A stretch of 64,000 nucleotides of DNA from Paraburkholderia atlantica (GTDB lineage: Bacteria; Pseudomonadota; Gammaproteobacteria; Burkholderiales; Burkholderiaceae), in NCBI RefSeq assembly GCF_009362785.1, contig NZ_WHNQ01000032.1, positions 1 through 64,000 of the forward strand, in the 5' to 3' direction. The notes under the pieces are model-generated. The model was not told where the DNA came from. It ran no database searches and saw only the letters and a list, made by a program, of their open reading frames with translations. How positions within the stretch are numbered: position 1 is the first letter of the stretch; each line of letters begins with the position of its first letter. Made by a program: the position numbers and the translations under genes. Below, piece by piece: positions 34,417-42,311 of this stretch.

Positions 34417-35406
34417 ATGAAAAAATTTATCAACCATGTCGACGACTTTCTAACTGAGAGCCTTACTGGATTCGCCGCCGCGCATGGTGATCTCGTCGTG
34501 CTCGACAACGATCCTGTGTTCGTGCGGCGCAGTACGCTGAAGCCAGGCAAGGTTGCGCTCGTCTCGGGCGGCGGCTCGGGACACGAGCCTTTGCATATCG
34601 GCTTCGTCGGGTACGGGATGCTGGATGCCGCGTGCCCCGGCCAGGTATTCACTTCGCCGACGCCCGATCAGATGATGGCAGCCGCCAAGGCCGTCGATAC
34701 GGGCGCGGGAACGCTCTTCATCGTGAAGAACTATTCCGGCGATCTGATGAACTTCGAAATGGCGTCCGAGATGTCGGAGTTGCCGAATGCGATGGTGTTG
34801 ATCAACGACGACGTCGCCGTCGAAAACTCCAGTTATACAACGGGGCGGCGCGGCGTCGCCGGTGCCGTGATCGTCGAGAAACTGGTGGGTAGTCTCGCCG
34901 AGAGCGGCGCCAATCTCGAACAATGCAAGGCGTTCGGCGACCGGATCAACAAGCGTACGGCGTCGATGGGCGTCGCGTTTTCCAGTTGCACGGTGCCCGC
35001 GGCGGGCACGCTGACGTTCAAGATCGGCGACGATGAAATCGAGGTCGGCGTTGGCATTCATGGCGAGCCAGGGCGGCGTCGCGCGCGCTTTGCCACAGCC
35101 GATGCGATCGCGGCAGAGCTGCTGACGGCGATCATCGCCGATTTGAAGCCGGGGAACGGCTCCGAGTTGCTGGTCTTGATCAATGGACTGGGCGGAACGC
35201 CGCTCGGGGAACTGTACCTGTTGTTCAATTCCACACGCTCGTGGCTGCACCAGCGCGGTCTCGCGGTCGCGCGCGTGCAGGTCGGATCGCTTACGACGTC
35301 GCTGGAAATGGCCGGCGCGTCGATCACCTTGTGCGTGCTGGACGACGAAATGAAGCGGCATTGGGATAGCCCGGTGCATACGCCATCGCTCAGATGGGGA
35401 ATGTAG
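34417..35406 (+). CDS. dhaK: Dihydroxyacetone-kinase-type subunit DhaK
   Basis: 329 residues, the substrate-binding subunit. GGGSGHEPLH near 51-60 supplies substrate contacts, and His215 in VGVGIHGEPG corresponds to the His that covalently binds the ketose carbonyl. GTLFIVKNYSGDLMNF and TSLEMAGASITLC are conserved. Some DhaK-like proteins in ABC operons phosphorylate erythrulose rather than dihydroxyacetone, so the C3 or C4 substrate stays open. Last gene of the operon; AAGGAG precedes it. Confidence 0.92.
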   Translation: MKKFINHVDDFLTESLTGFAAAHGDLVVLDNDPVFVRRSTLKPGKVALVSGGGSGHEPLHIGFVGYGMLDAACPGQVFTSPTPDQMMAAAKAVDTGAGTLFIVKNYSGDLMNFEMASEMSELPNAMVLINDDVAVENSSYTTGRRGVAGAVIVEKLVGSLAESGANLEQCKAFGDRINKRTASMGVAFSSCTVPAAGTLTFKIGDDEIEVGVGIHGEPGRRRARFATADAIAAELLTAIIADLKPGNGSELLVLINGLGGTPLGELYLLFNSTRSWLHQRGLAVARVQVGSLTTSLEMAGASITLCVLDDEMKRHWDSPVHTPSLRWGM

Positions 35407-35461
35407 CCTGTCGCCACATGGCCGTCAGATTTGCGCACGCGGCGGCAGCGGAACCGCGCGC

Positions 35462-35734
35462 GGGCCGCGAGCCGGCGTTAGCGCCCACCAACCCCCCGGC
35501 TATCGAGGTGTCGGGCACGGAGCTTGTGCCAGCTCCGCCTTGAAGAACCGTGCCGGACCTGTTCACCCGCAAGACCGTGCCGTTGTTCATGCCGGCCAGC
35601 AAGCCGATGTCGACGGTCGCCGCCGGTCCGGGAGCCGTGCTCGCCGAGCCAACAATGTTGAGGTTGCGCACGACGCCTTGGGTGCCGATCACGGCGAACA
35701 GGCCCATCACCCGGAAGAACGGCTCCTCCATGTC
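35462..35734 (-). pseudogene. Adhesin (GLUG-motif haemagglutinin) fragment
   Basis: A stretch of about 90 codons with GLUG-type repeats from large autotransported adhesins: GLFAVIGTQGVVRNLNIVG, IGLLAGMNNGTV, AGGLVGANAG. There is no start signal and the sequence degenerates at both ends. A remnant of a filamentous-haemagglutinin-like gene, the left border of the decay zone. Confidence 0.55.
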
Positions 35735-35751
35735 TCTCCGACATGGATTAC

Positions 35752-35773
35752 CCCGCGTCGGCGGGCTTTTTTT
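35752..35773 (+). terminator. Intrinsic terminator
   Basis: CCCGC-GTCG-GCGGG then C and seven T. Could end transcripts from the dhaK operon. It is followed by TTGCCTCAAA, similar to the sequence after the terminators of the duplicated peptide genes. Confidence 0.6.
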
Positions 35774-35960
35774 CGTTTGCCTCAAACATCGACCGCCGCT
35801 GTTCGCCACCAGCCAACAGGTGAGACGGCTCCGTTTGTCCGGGCCGAACCAGGCGCGTGTTCAGATCGGAACCTGCTAGCCAATATATTTCTTGAGAGCT
35901 CAAATTTATCCCTTTTGAATCATGAGGTTATCAATCTTGGATCACTGCTCTTGCATTCCT

Positions 35961-35976
35961 TGGCACGCCGCTCGCA
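35961..35976 (+). promoter_or_regulatory. Sigma-54 (RpoN) promoter of peptide gene A
   Basis: TGGCACG-N4-TCGCA, one mismatch from consensus TGGCACG-N4-TTGCA, with the invariant GG and GC 10 nt apart. The predicted start is near 35987, giving a ~50-nt leader to the ATG at 36037. Confidence 0.7.
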
Positions 35977-36036
35977 TAAGGAGTCGCGAGCGCAACAACT
36001 GGTGCTCATCCACTCAACCCGATTAGGAGATTCATC

Positions 36037-36291
36037 ATGCTGAAGATCGACAACCTCGCCATGGACAGTAAAGAACTCGACCGCGCCGCAATGAGCGACA
36101 TTCGCGGCGGCCAAGGCGTGAGCGCCCCCACCTCGATCGCCCAACAAGTTTTTGGCGATAACATCGGCAGCCCGATCATCAACGCGCCGACCAACGTCAA
36201 TGCTCCCGTGAGCGTTGATCTGACGAACATCAACAAGACGGTGAACAAGTACAGCAGCAGCTACGGCTACGGGTACCCCGTGCTGTTCTAA
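36037..36291 (+). CDS. Small peptide with double-glycine-like leader, copy A
   Basis: 84 residues after a TAGGAG ribosome site. The N-terminal 24 residues, MLKIDNLAMDSKELDRAAMSD then IRGG, follow the GG-leader pattern of peptides exported by peptidase-containing ABC transporters (hydrophobic/acidic helix, ELD, then GG). The remainder is Asn/Val-rich (INAPTNVNAPVSVDLTN), with a Tyr/Gly tail (SSYGYGYPVLF) and no Cys. I recognise no named bacteriocin or pheromone. A second copy lies inverted at 37485. No exporter or immunity gene was found in this window. Confidence 0.75.
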   Translation: MLKIDNLAMDSKELDRAAMSDIRGGQGVSAPTSIAQQVFGDNIGSPIINAPTNVNAPVSVDLTNINKTVNKYSSSYGYGYPVLF

Positions 36292-36426
36292 TCTGCCTCC
36301 GGCAGCAAGAGGGAAGGGACGGGGGTTTGTTTCCTTCTCCTCTCTCCGAGCCAGCCTTGGTTGACGCCGAGATGGCTCAGAGAGAGGTCCGCATCTCCGG
36401 CGCGGCCTCTCTCCTGAGAAAGTATT

Positions 36427-36451
36427 GGCCCACTTCGGTGGGCCTCTTTTT
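36427..36451 (+). terminator. Intrinsic terminator of peptide gene A
   Basis: GGCCCAC-TTCG-GTGGGCC with a UUCG-type tetraloop, then TCTTTTT. It lies 135 bp after the stop; the interval has a second long stem (CCTCTCTC/GAGAGAGG around 36340-36390). Confidence 0.85.
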
Positions 36452-36578
36452 GTCTGCCTCAAGTATCGAATTGTCTTGCCTCGCGATCGCACGCGTAAGG
36501 CGCAAGTAAATTCGGGCGATTGAGTGTGACAGTGCGAATCAGCGGAGTTAGCTGATTCCGCATGTCTTGCCCGGAATC

Positions 36579-36780
36579 TCATCGCGACGGTATCGTTGGC
36601 GTACGTAAACGTCCGAATCTTTGCCAACGCTCGCCGCGCCGATCGAAAGAGCGCCGGCCACCGCCGCCACCACAATTGCCGTCTTCGGGCAGGAAGGGAA
36701 GGCGCGCAAAAAAGAAATAGATGCCTACGAGCACCGTTGCGACGCCCACGGTCGCGAGCAGCCACGCATACAGAAGGCAG
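36579..36780 (-). pseudogene. Membrane-protein fragment, unknown
   Basis: An open stretch with one clear membrane segment (AWLLATVGVATVLVGIYFFF) and a basic tail ending at a stop at 36579-36581. It begins where the integrase remnant loses similarity, so it is a truncated end of another gene. Not recognised. Confidence 0.35.
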
Positions 36781-37200
36781 GCTGGTCGCGACGCCGATAC
36801 GCCGCCACCGTCTGCGGAATGATGATGTGCGCCAGAGCTTCTTCCGCTAGCGAATCCGGGTACTCCTTGCCTTCGGCGATCCAGTCGCGGAACGTCGACC
36901 GGAATCCATGGAACACGGTCCCATGCGGCGACATGCGTCTCGTCTCCGCATCGAGGCTAGTCTTGATGCGGTCGCGCACCCGGCGCGCGGTTCGCCTTTT
37001 TCGTCCAGATCGGCTGGAGAATCCGCACGATCATCGCTGTGTCGATGTCGCCCATTCGAACCTCACGGGTCACGGGGTACGCGTACGTTCCGAGCGTGTT
37101 CCCCCACTGCTGGCCATGCTTGCGATTGCGCCATCGAGGTTCCTGCACGCGGATAACCGCTTCGGCTGCCTCGCGAAATGTCACGTTGACATCGGACGAG
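36780..37200 (-). pseudogene. Tyrosine recombinase (P4-type integrase) remnant, internally deleted
   Basis: Reading leftwards, the core-binding domain is recognisable (TFREAAEAVIRVQEPRW, then TLGTYAYPVTREVRMGD, then MIVRILQPIW). After a frameshift it joins the C-terminal catalytic part: HGFRSTFRDWIAE (the HxxR box), SLAEEALAHII, TVAAYRRRDQ. The ~150 residues with the first catalytic Arg are missing, so it is inactive. It sits between the two inverted arms, which suggests it was part of the element that carried or duplicated the peptide genes. Confidence 0.75.
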
Positions 37201-37323
37201 ATATCGAGCAAATGTCTGCGCTGCTGGTCACGTCGCGTGAGGATGGGACGATCCGGTTTCTGACCATATCGCGGTATCCCGCGGCCAGTTTCCGCGCCTC
37301 GCCAGGTGAAAATTGAGGCAGAC

Positions 37324-37348
37324 AAAAAGAGGCCCACCGAAGTGGGCC
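37324..37348 (-). terminator. Intrinsic terminator of peptide gene B
   Basis: Mirror copy of the terminator at 36427, with identical stem, tetraloop and T-run on the minus strand. Confidence 0.85.
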
Positions 37349-37484
37349 AACGCTTTCTCAGGAGAGAGGCCGCGCCGGAGAATGCGGACCTCTCTCTGAG
37401 CCATCTCGGCGTCAACCAAGGCTGGCTCGGAGAGAGGAGAAGGAAACAAACCCCCGTCCCTTCCCTCTTGCTGCCGGAAGCCGA

Positions 37485-37736
37485 TTAGTACAGCACCGGG
37501 TACCCGTAGCCGTAGCTGCTGTACTTGGTCACCGTCTTGTTGATGTTCGTCAGATCAACGCTCACGGGAGCATTGACGTTGGTCGGCGCATTGATGATCG
37601 GGCTGCCGATGTTATCGCCAAAAACTTGTTGGGCGATCGAGGTGGGGGCGCTCACGCCTTGGCCGCCGCGAATGTCGCTCATTGCGGCGCGGTCGAGTTC
37701 TTTGCTGTCCATGGCGAGGTTGTCGATCTTCAGCAT
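37485..37736 (-). CDS. Small peptide with double-glycine-like leader, copy B
   Basis: 83 residues, identical to copy A through the leader and the first part of the tail. It differs only near the C-terminus: Thr for Asn before KYSS, one Ser fewer, and a final Tyr instead of Phe. The indel is exactly one codon and the frame is intact, so both copies appear to be under selection or very recently duplicated. Same ribosome site, sigma-54-type promoter and terminator as copy A, on the opposite strand. Confidence 0.75.
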   Translation of the reverse strand: MLKIDNLAMDSKELDRAAMSDIRGGQGVSAPTSIAQQVFGDNIGSPIINAPTNVNAPVSVDLTNINKTVTKYSSYGYGYPVLY

Positions 37737-37796
37737 GATGAATCTCCTAATCGGGTTGAGTGGATGAGCACCAGTTGTTGCGCTCGCGACTTCTTA

Positions 37797-37812
37797 TGCG
37801 AGCGGCGTGCCA
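37797..37812 (-). promoter_or_regulatory. Sigma-54 (RpoN) promoter of peptide gene B
   Basis: TGGCACG-N4-TCGCA on the minus strand, identical to the promoter of copy A. Confidence 0.7.
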
Positions 37813-37979
37813 AGGAATGCAAGAGCAGTGATCCCAGATTGATAACTACATGATTCGAAAGGGATAAATTTGAGCTCTCAAGAAATATATTGGCTGGCAG
37901 GTTCGATCTGAACACGCGCCTGGTTCGGCCCGGACAAACGGAGCCGTCTCACCTGTTGGCTGGTGGCGAACAGCGGCGA

Positions 37980-38220
37980 TGAAGTTCATGATGAATGGCG
38001 CAATCACGATCGGAACATGGGACGGTGCAAATATCGAGATCTGTGAGGAGAGGGCGCGGAAAACTTCTTTCTTTTCGGTTTGTCCGCTGAAGACGTGATG
38101 AGTATCAAACGCGAGGGCTATCACCCTGAAGTTCACGTCGAGGGCGATGCGGAGTTGCACGAAGCGCTGGATCTAATCTCGTCAGGATACTTCTCGCGCG
38201 GCGACAGGAACCATGGTCAC
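37980..38220 (+). pseudogene. Glycogen/starch phosphorylase fragment
   Basis: Reads KFMMNGAITIGTWDGANIEI, then after a frameshift AENFFLFGLSAEDV and a segment ending LDLISSGYFS. This is the highly conserved C-terminal region of GlgP-type phosphorylases. Both ends are missing and the frame is broken near 38050. It abuts the right arm of the inverted duplication, so the rearrangement probably cut this gene. Confidence 0.75.
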
Positions 38221-38262
38221 AAGCCGCAGCGATCCCCCGGAGCACTCGGTGTACCGATGTCT

Positions 38263-38670
38263 TCACCGCTCGATCATAGTGGTGTCAATGCGCGTGCCGC
38301 GCTTGATGAAGAGTGTGACGGGGGTCTTTTCGCAGATCTCCGCGAGTCGGGCCCGTTGCGTGGCGTCGAGCGGCGCATCCACGTTGACGGTGCGACGGAT
38401 GTACGGGTTGCGCTCCTGGTCGGCATGCAGGGTCGTGGTCACATCGATGGCGCCGTCGGGCCAGCCCTTGCGCTGCATGTACATGCGCAGCGTCGCGGAT
38501 GTGCACGCGGCGAGACCCGCGAGCACGAATTCGAAAGGGGCAGGCCCGCGATCCTGACCGCCTTCGTGCGGGCCCTCGTCGCCAGCGAGCGCATGGCGGC
38601 CGGCTTCGAGGGCCACGAGGTAGTTGGGGGCATCGGCGGCGAGCCGTGCGGAGGCGGTGGCGAGCGGCAT
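38263..38670 (-). CDS. OsmC-family protein
   Basis: 135 residues of the OsmC/Ohr superfamily (thiol-dependent peroxide or related detoxification). APFEFVLAGLAACTSATLRMY contains the conserved Cys on the long central helix; a second Cys (EICEKTPVTL) lies in the C-terminal CP-V-type motif. GAGGAG precedes the ATG at 38670, so the longer frame to 39099 is rejected. An intact gene inside the decay zone. Confidence 0.85.
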   Translation of the reverse strand: MPLATASARLAADAPNYLVALEAGRHALAGDEGPHEGGQDRGPAPFEFVLAGLAACTSATLRMYMQRKGWPDGAIDVTTTLHADQERNPYIRRTVNVDAPLDATQRARLAEICEKTPVTLFIKRGTRIDTTMIER

Positions 38671-39144
38671 GGTAACTCCTCGGAACTGGGCGCCACCGCA
38701 GCGGGGGTCGATTGCGGCGGGACGCGTTGAATTTCGCCGGCTGCGTGCAGGACCCGGCGCTGGTGGGAACGATTGTGCCACCCTCAGCGAGGCTCGCGCT
38801 GAGTGCGGGTCATACGCTCTCAGGCGGCTTCGCGCCGTGCGTCGGCTGCCGACGTCTGACCCACGGCGAATCGATCCTCGCGATGCTTGCCTGGTAGATG
38901 AAGCTGCGCGGCTTGCTGTCAGTGAACGCGCCACGCGAATACACGCGTAGATGATGTCCTCCTCGTGGCGTTCCTCGGGCGCACACGGATGAGCCGCCGC
39001 CCTTGCGTTAGCTATACGGTCTTCGGTCCGCCACCGAGATGTGTCAGCAGGCTTCGCATCGGCGCGGCTAGAGTCTGCCATTGCTGAAAACACAAACAAA
39101 GCCGTCTGCGTGCCCAGCTATAGGCACCTGGCGACAGCCAGTGG
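38671..39144. other. Gap with no recognised gene
   Basis: About 470 bp without coding patterns that I recognise on either strand, between the OsmC gene and the TauE/SafE remnant. Probably further decayed sequence. Confidence 0.4.
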
Positions 39145-39440
39145 GATGATCGCTACACCCACCCCCTGCTGGGACTCGCCCTGATCGCCTATGCGGCCTA
39201 TGCGCTGTTCTTGCCGACACTTTCGGTCCCGCAACGGCGCGAGTCCTGGCTTTCGCCCGTCATCGGCATGGTTACCGGGTTGCTGACCGGTGCCACCGGC
39301 GTCTTCACGATTCCCGCCGTGCCTTATGCGCAGTGATTGGGTCTTCAGAAAGACGAGCTCGTGCAGGCTCTTGGCCTTTCGTTCACCGTCTCCACGGTTG
39401 CTCTCGCAAGAGGGCTCTTCACCCATGGTTGGGCTCGATC
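39145..39440 (+). pseudogene. TauE/SafE-family permease fragment with nonsense codon
   Basis: Reads HPLLGLALIAYAAYALF, then SWLSPVIGMVTGLLTGATGV, FTIPAVPY, an in-frame TGA at 39334-39336, then KDELVQALGLSFTVSTVAL. These are consecutive conserved segments of TauE/SafE (DUF81) exporters. The N-terminal half is absent and the end degenerates, so it is inactive. Confidence 0.75.
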
Positions 39441-39633
39441 GTGCGGTAGAAGATCAGTCCAAAAACCTTCCGCCGTTGCTCTCTCCTATTCCTCATCGTC
39501 CTGAGTCTCGAACTAGCGCTGCATCCGTTCTCTTGAGTCTTGCAAAATATGTGCTGGCGGCAACTCGCAAAGCTAGTGGAAAATCACGGATGAAAATTCG
39601 CCGCCTTCGATACGCGTAACTTTGGAGTTTTCG

Positions 39634-40266
39634 ATGCCCAATCTGAGCCATTTCCTTTCATTCGGTCTCGTTGCACTCGGCATGGTGCTTACACCCGGAC
39701 CGAATATGGTTTATCTGATTTCACGCTCCATCTGCCAAGGTCGTCAAGCTGGACTGATCTCCCTGGCTGGCGTCGCCCTTGGCTTCGTCTTCTACATGCT
39801 GTGTGCCGCATTGGGCATCACCGCTCTGGTTCTCGCTATACCCTACGCTTACGATGCCCTCCGCTTTGGCGGCGCGATGTATCTGCTCTATCTTGCGTGG
39901 CAGGCAGTGAAGCCCGGCGGACGCTCACCATTTCAGGTCCGCGATCTTCCCATGGACAGCCCTCGCAAACTGTTCCTGATGGGGTTCACCACCAATCTGC
40001 TGAACCCCAAAATCGCCGTGCTTTACCTTTCGCTACTGCCTCAGTTCATCGATCCGTCGCACGGCAGCATATTTCATCAATCACTTGCCCTAGGCGCAAT
40101 GCAGATCGCGATCAGCGTCTGCGTGAATGCAGCCATTGCGACTATGGCCGGTTCGATTGCGGGATTTCTCTCAAGCCGCCCGACGTGGATTACGCTTCAA
40201 CGCTGGTTGATGGGCACAGTGCTAGCGGGTCTTGCAATCCGCATGGCCACGGAAGCCCGTCGGTAG
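39634..40266 (+). CDS. LysE/RhtB-family amino-acid exporter
   Basis: 210 residues with six predicted membrane helices. It has the LysE hallmark GMVLTPGPNMVYLISRS at the first helix end and GFTTNLLNPKIAVLYLSLLP before helix 4. Inner-membrane efflux of an amino acid or derivative. GGAG at about 39624 fixes the start at 39634. It stands alone between remnants, with no adjacent regulator. Confidence 0.9.
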   Translation: MPNLSHFLSFGLVALGMVLTPGPNMVYLISRSICQGRQAGLISLAGVALGFVFYMLCAALGITALVLAIPYAYDALRFGGAMYLLYLAWQAVKPGGRSPFQVRDLPMDSPRKLFLMGFTTNLLNPKIAVLYLSLLPQFIDPSHGSIFHQSLALGAMQIAISVCVNAAIATMAGSIAGFLSSRPTWITLQRWLMGTVLAGLAIRMATEARR

Positions 40267-40357
40267 TCTCTTCAATTGCATCAAAGCCACTTCACCTTTC
40301 CTGTCCCGCGCGCACGAATGGCGGGGGGAAGGTGGAGACTCGGCCTTCCCTGAATCC

Positions 40358-40516
40358 TCATGGACGAACCTGGATGACCGTCTTCCCACGGATCCGCTCA
40401 GTCGGATTGAAAGCGGCGACGGCTTCGTCGAGGGTCGCGATCTTGCCGATGAGGACGCGCTGGCCCGCCTGAAGGCGCCCGTACTGAAACAGCCCTTGCC
40501 ACGGTTTTAGGACTTC
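40358..40516 (-). pseudogene. Quinone-oxidoreductase (MDR family) remnant, internally deleted
   Basis: PWQGLFQYGRLQAGQRVLI, the segment just before the nucleotide-binding motif of zinc-less MDR oxidoreductases, runs directly into ATLDEAVAAFNPTERIRG and TVIQVRP-stop, the C-terminus of the same family. The Rossmann domain between them is gone. In frame at the join but far too short to function. Confidence 0.65.
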
Positions 40517-40690
40517 CTCGACAATGAACCGTCTGCTAGCGGAGGGCGCTTCATACTCACAAGCTCCATCACCTCATGCCGAACATCTGCGGATGAGATC
40601 GCAATGGTCAACCATTTCCCGTCGGGATATGCTCTTGCTTCATCGTAGAGCTTGACCAACTGCGGGCTCGCGTTCGGGAGGCGATGACCG
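40507..40690 (-). pseudogene. DUF3788-like C-terminal fragment
   Basis: SPQLVKLYDEARAYPDGKWL, then TIAISSADVRHEV and SMKRPP, to a stop at 40507. This resembles the end of DUF3788 proteins. The upstream part is frameshifted and short. It overlaps the neighbouring MDR remnant in another frame. Confidence 0.4.
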
Positions 40691-40900
40691 TTGGCATGGC
40701 GCCATCGCCTTTGTCAACATGGTTCGGGACCCCGTGCTGGGCGTTACCCGGCCTTTTGCTCGGGGTTGCCACGGCGCCTGAACAGCACGTCCCGGCGGCG
40801 TGCCGTCGACTGTTCGAGATCATCGACCGGTATCGCTAGCCTCATCACCGCATGAGATGTCTGCTAACGGGCCAGCCCGCAAGTGGTGGCCGGTTGCGCG

Positions 40901-41644
40901 CTACTGGGACGGAGGAAGACACTCGTGCAACGGCGGCGCACTTCCGTTGAGGCGCAGAGCAAGGAACCTGGCCGTTCCGGTCGGGGCGCCGACCTTGACC
41001 GTCGAGCCCGTCCTGGCGTTGGCGACCTGGCTTTTGCAGAAGCGGAAGTACGAATTGTCGCAAGGATATGGGCCGGCGATCTGGAAGCCAACCGGAGAGC
41101 CCGGGGTCACGCTTATCGGACACGCGCAGATGATCTCCGCGCGGTCGAGCGGCTCGTCGAACCCCGGGAACGAGCTGCCCTTGCTGCTGGTGAAGCACAT
41201 GCCGCCGTCGCATTGCGCGTAGCCGCCGTCGGACCCCGCTGGACAGTTATAGAGCGCCTGATTGCCCTGCGGCGCGACGACGGACTCTGGCACGCTGAAC
41301 GTGCTCACCATGTAGCCATTGTCGACGCCGTTGGCGTTTATCGAGCAGACGTCCTCGCTGTCGACCCGAAGAGGCAAGCTGATGCTGTCCCCCTTTCTGA
41401 CGTCGCATTGGCAATAGGCCACCTGGTTCAGCACCGTGCAGCTTGCGGTCGCGCAGAGTGCGTACGTCTGCCCTTTGCAGATCTTGAAGAATCCGGAGGC
41501 AGCCGCGCTGGCAGGCATCCCGGGCGGAGGGATGCTCGCGGAAGGCGCGGGCGCGACAGTCTTCCCTCCGCAGCCGGTCAGTGCGTCGAGTGCCCCGCCC
41601 AACATCAGCGCTACGAGGAGAAAGTTCACTAGCCTGTGTGCCAT
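40901..41644 (-). CDS. Cys-rich secreted lipoprotein, unknown
   Basis: 247 residues. The signal peptide has a lipobox (LTGC near 25), so it is probably a lipid-anchored periplasmic or outer-membrane protein. The mature part has many Cys in pairs (KICKGQTYALCATASC, AYCQCD, IICACPISV, YPCDNSYFRFC), consistent with several disulfides. GCAGGAGGG precedes the ATG. No family recognised; composition suggests a beta-rich binding protein. Confidence 0.65.
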   Translation of the reverse strand: MAHRLVNFLLVALMLGGALDALTGCGGKTVAPAPSASIPPPGMPASAAASGFFKICKGQTYALCATASCTVLNQVAYCQCDVRKGDSISLPLRVDSEDVCSINANGVDNGYMVSTFSVPESVVAPQGNQALYNCPAGSDGGYAQCDGGMCFTSSKGSSFPGFDEPLDRAEIICACPISVTPGSPVGFQIAGPYPCDNSYFRFCKSQVANARTGSTVKVGAPTGTARFLALRLNGSAPPLHECLPPSQ

Positions 41645-42311
41645 GATTCCCTCCTGCTATCGGAAGCGGTGGTACGGACAAGTATGTCCCGATGTCCGTA
41701 TCGCGTCGGACATTGTGTCGGCGCCGCACGCGCCACATCCTGAAGCAAGAATCAGAGTGGGAGCGTTGCTGCTCTTCGCGAACGACACCCGGCCAAACGC
41801 TCGACACTGGCCGCACACTTCTCGAATTCGCACCCCTGCTGGTAGAGCTGCTGGCGTCGTACCCCGAGGTGGAGATTGTGCTGATGTCATCACCAGCCAC
41901 GGACAAAACAATTGCTGCCAGGATGTCGGTCGCGGATTGGGGGAGCGCGGACTTGGTTGGTTCACCGACCAGCAAGCGCTTCGAATTTGACTTCATAAGC
42001 ATAAGTGATAATAATATCAACTAGGCAGACTGATTAACGTTTTGAAAGGCCCCGCCGGCACTCCACGTGCCCGATACAACGGCATTAGCTGAGTGGTCGT
42101 TCGAAGCGAATCACGCGACGTCCCGGGCGTGAATCCAGTAAGGTCCGATCAGGCATCCTATCGTCTTGCCCTCTCACTGCTCCCGAGCATTGAGCGCATG
42201 GTTCACACCGCCGAATACCATGCACCACGATGCGCGGACACCATCCCTGAGGCCGCTGCTTGCATCGAAACAACCATGTGATTGAACAGCCGAAGGGCCG
42301 AAGGTGCACCC
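41645..42311. other. Gap with a possible HAD-like fragment
   Basis: Around 41790-41900 the plus strand reads RTLLEFAPLLVELLASYPEV then EIVLMSS, resembling the short HAD domain proteins common in Burkholderia, but the N-terminal catalytic Asp motif is absent. The rest of the gap holds nothing recognised. Confidence 0.3.

Larger units (their letters stand above)
35794..36462 (+). repeat. Left arm of a ~667-bp inverted duplication
   Basis: Nearly identical, in reverse orientation, to 37313-37978, with a few substitutions and 1-3 bp indels. Contains a sigma-54-type promoter, a small peptide gene and a terminator. Ends at TTTTTGTCTGCCTCAA. Confidence 0.92.
37313..37978 (-). repeat. Right arm of the ~667-bp inverted duplication
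   Basis: Reverse complement of 35794-36462 with few differences. Similarity stops on the outer side within a few bases of the glycogen phosphorylase fragment and on the inner side at the terminator tail. Confidence 0.92.

Noticed and set aside
35920..36765. Minus-strand frame of about 280 codons across the left inverted arm
   Set aside because: It runs antisense to the peptide gene and through non-coding terminator sequence; composition is not protein-like.
38671..39099. N-terminal extension of the OsmC protein
   Set aside because: Low-complexity Arg/Ser residues, and GAGGAG directly precedes the ATG at 38670.
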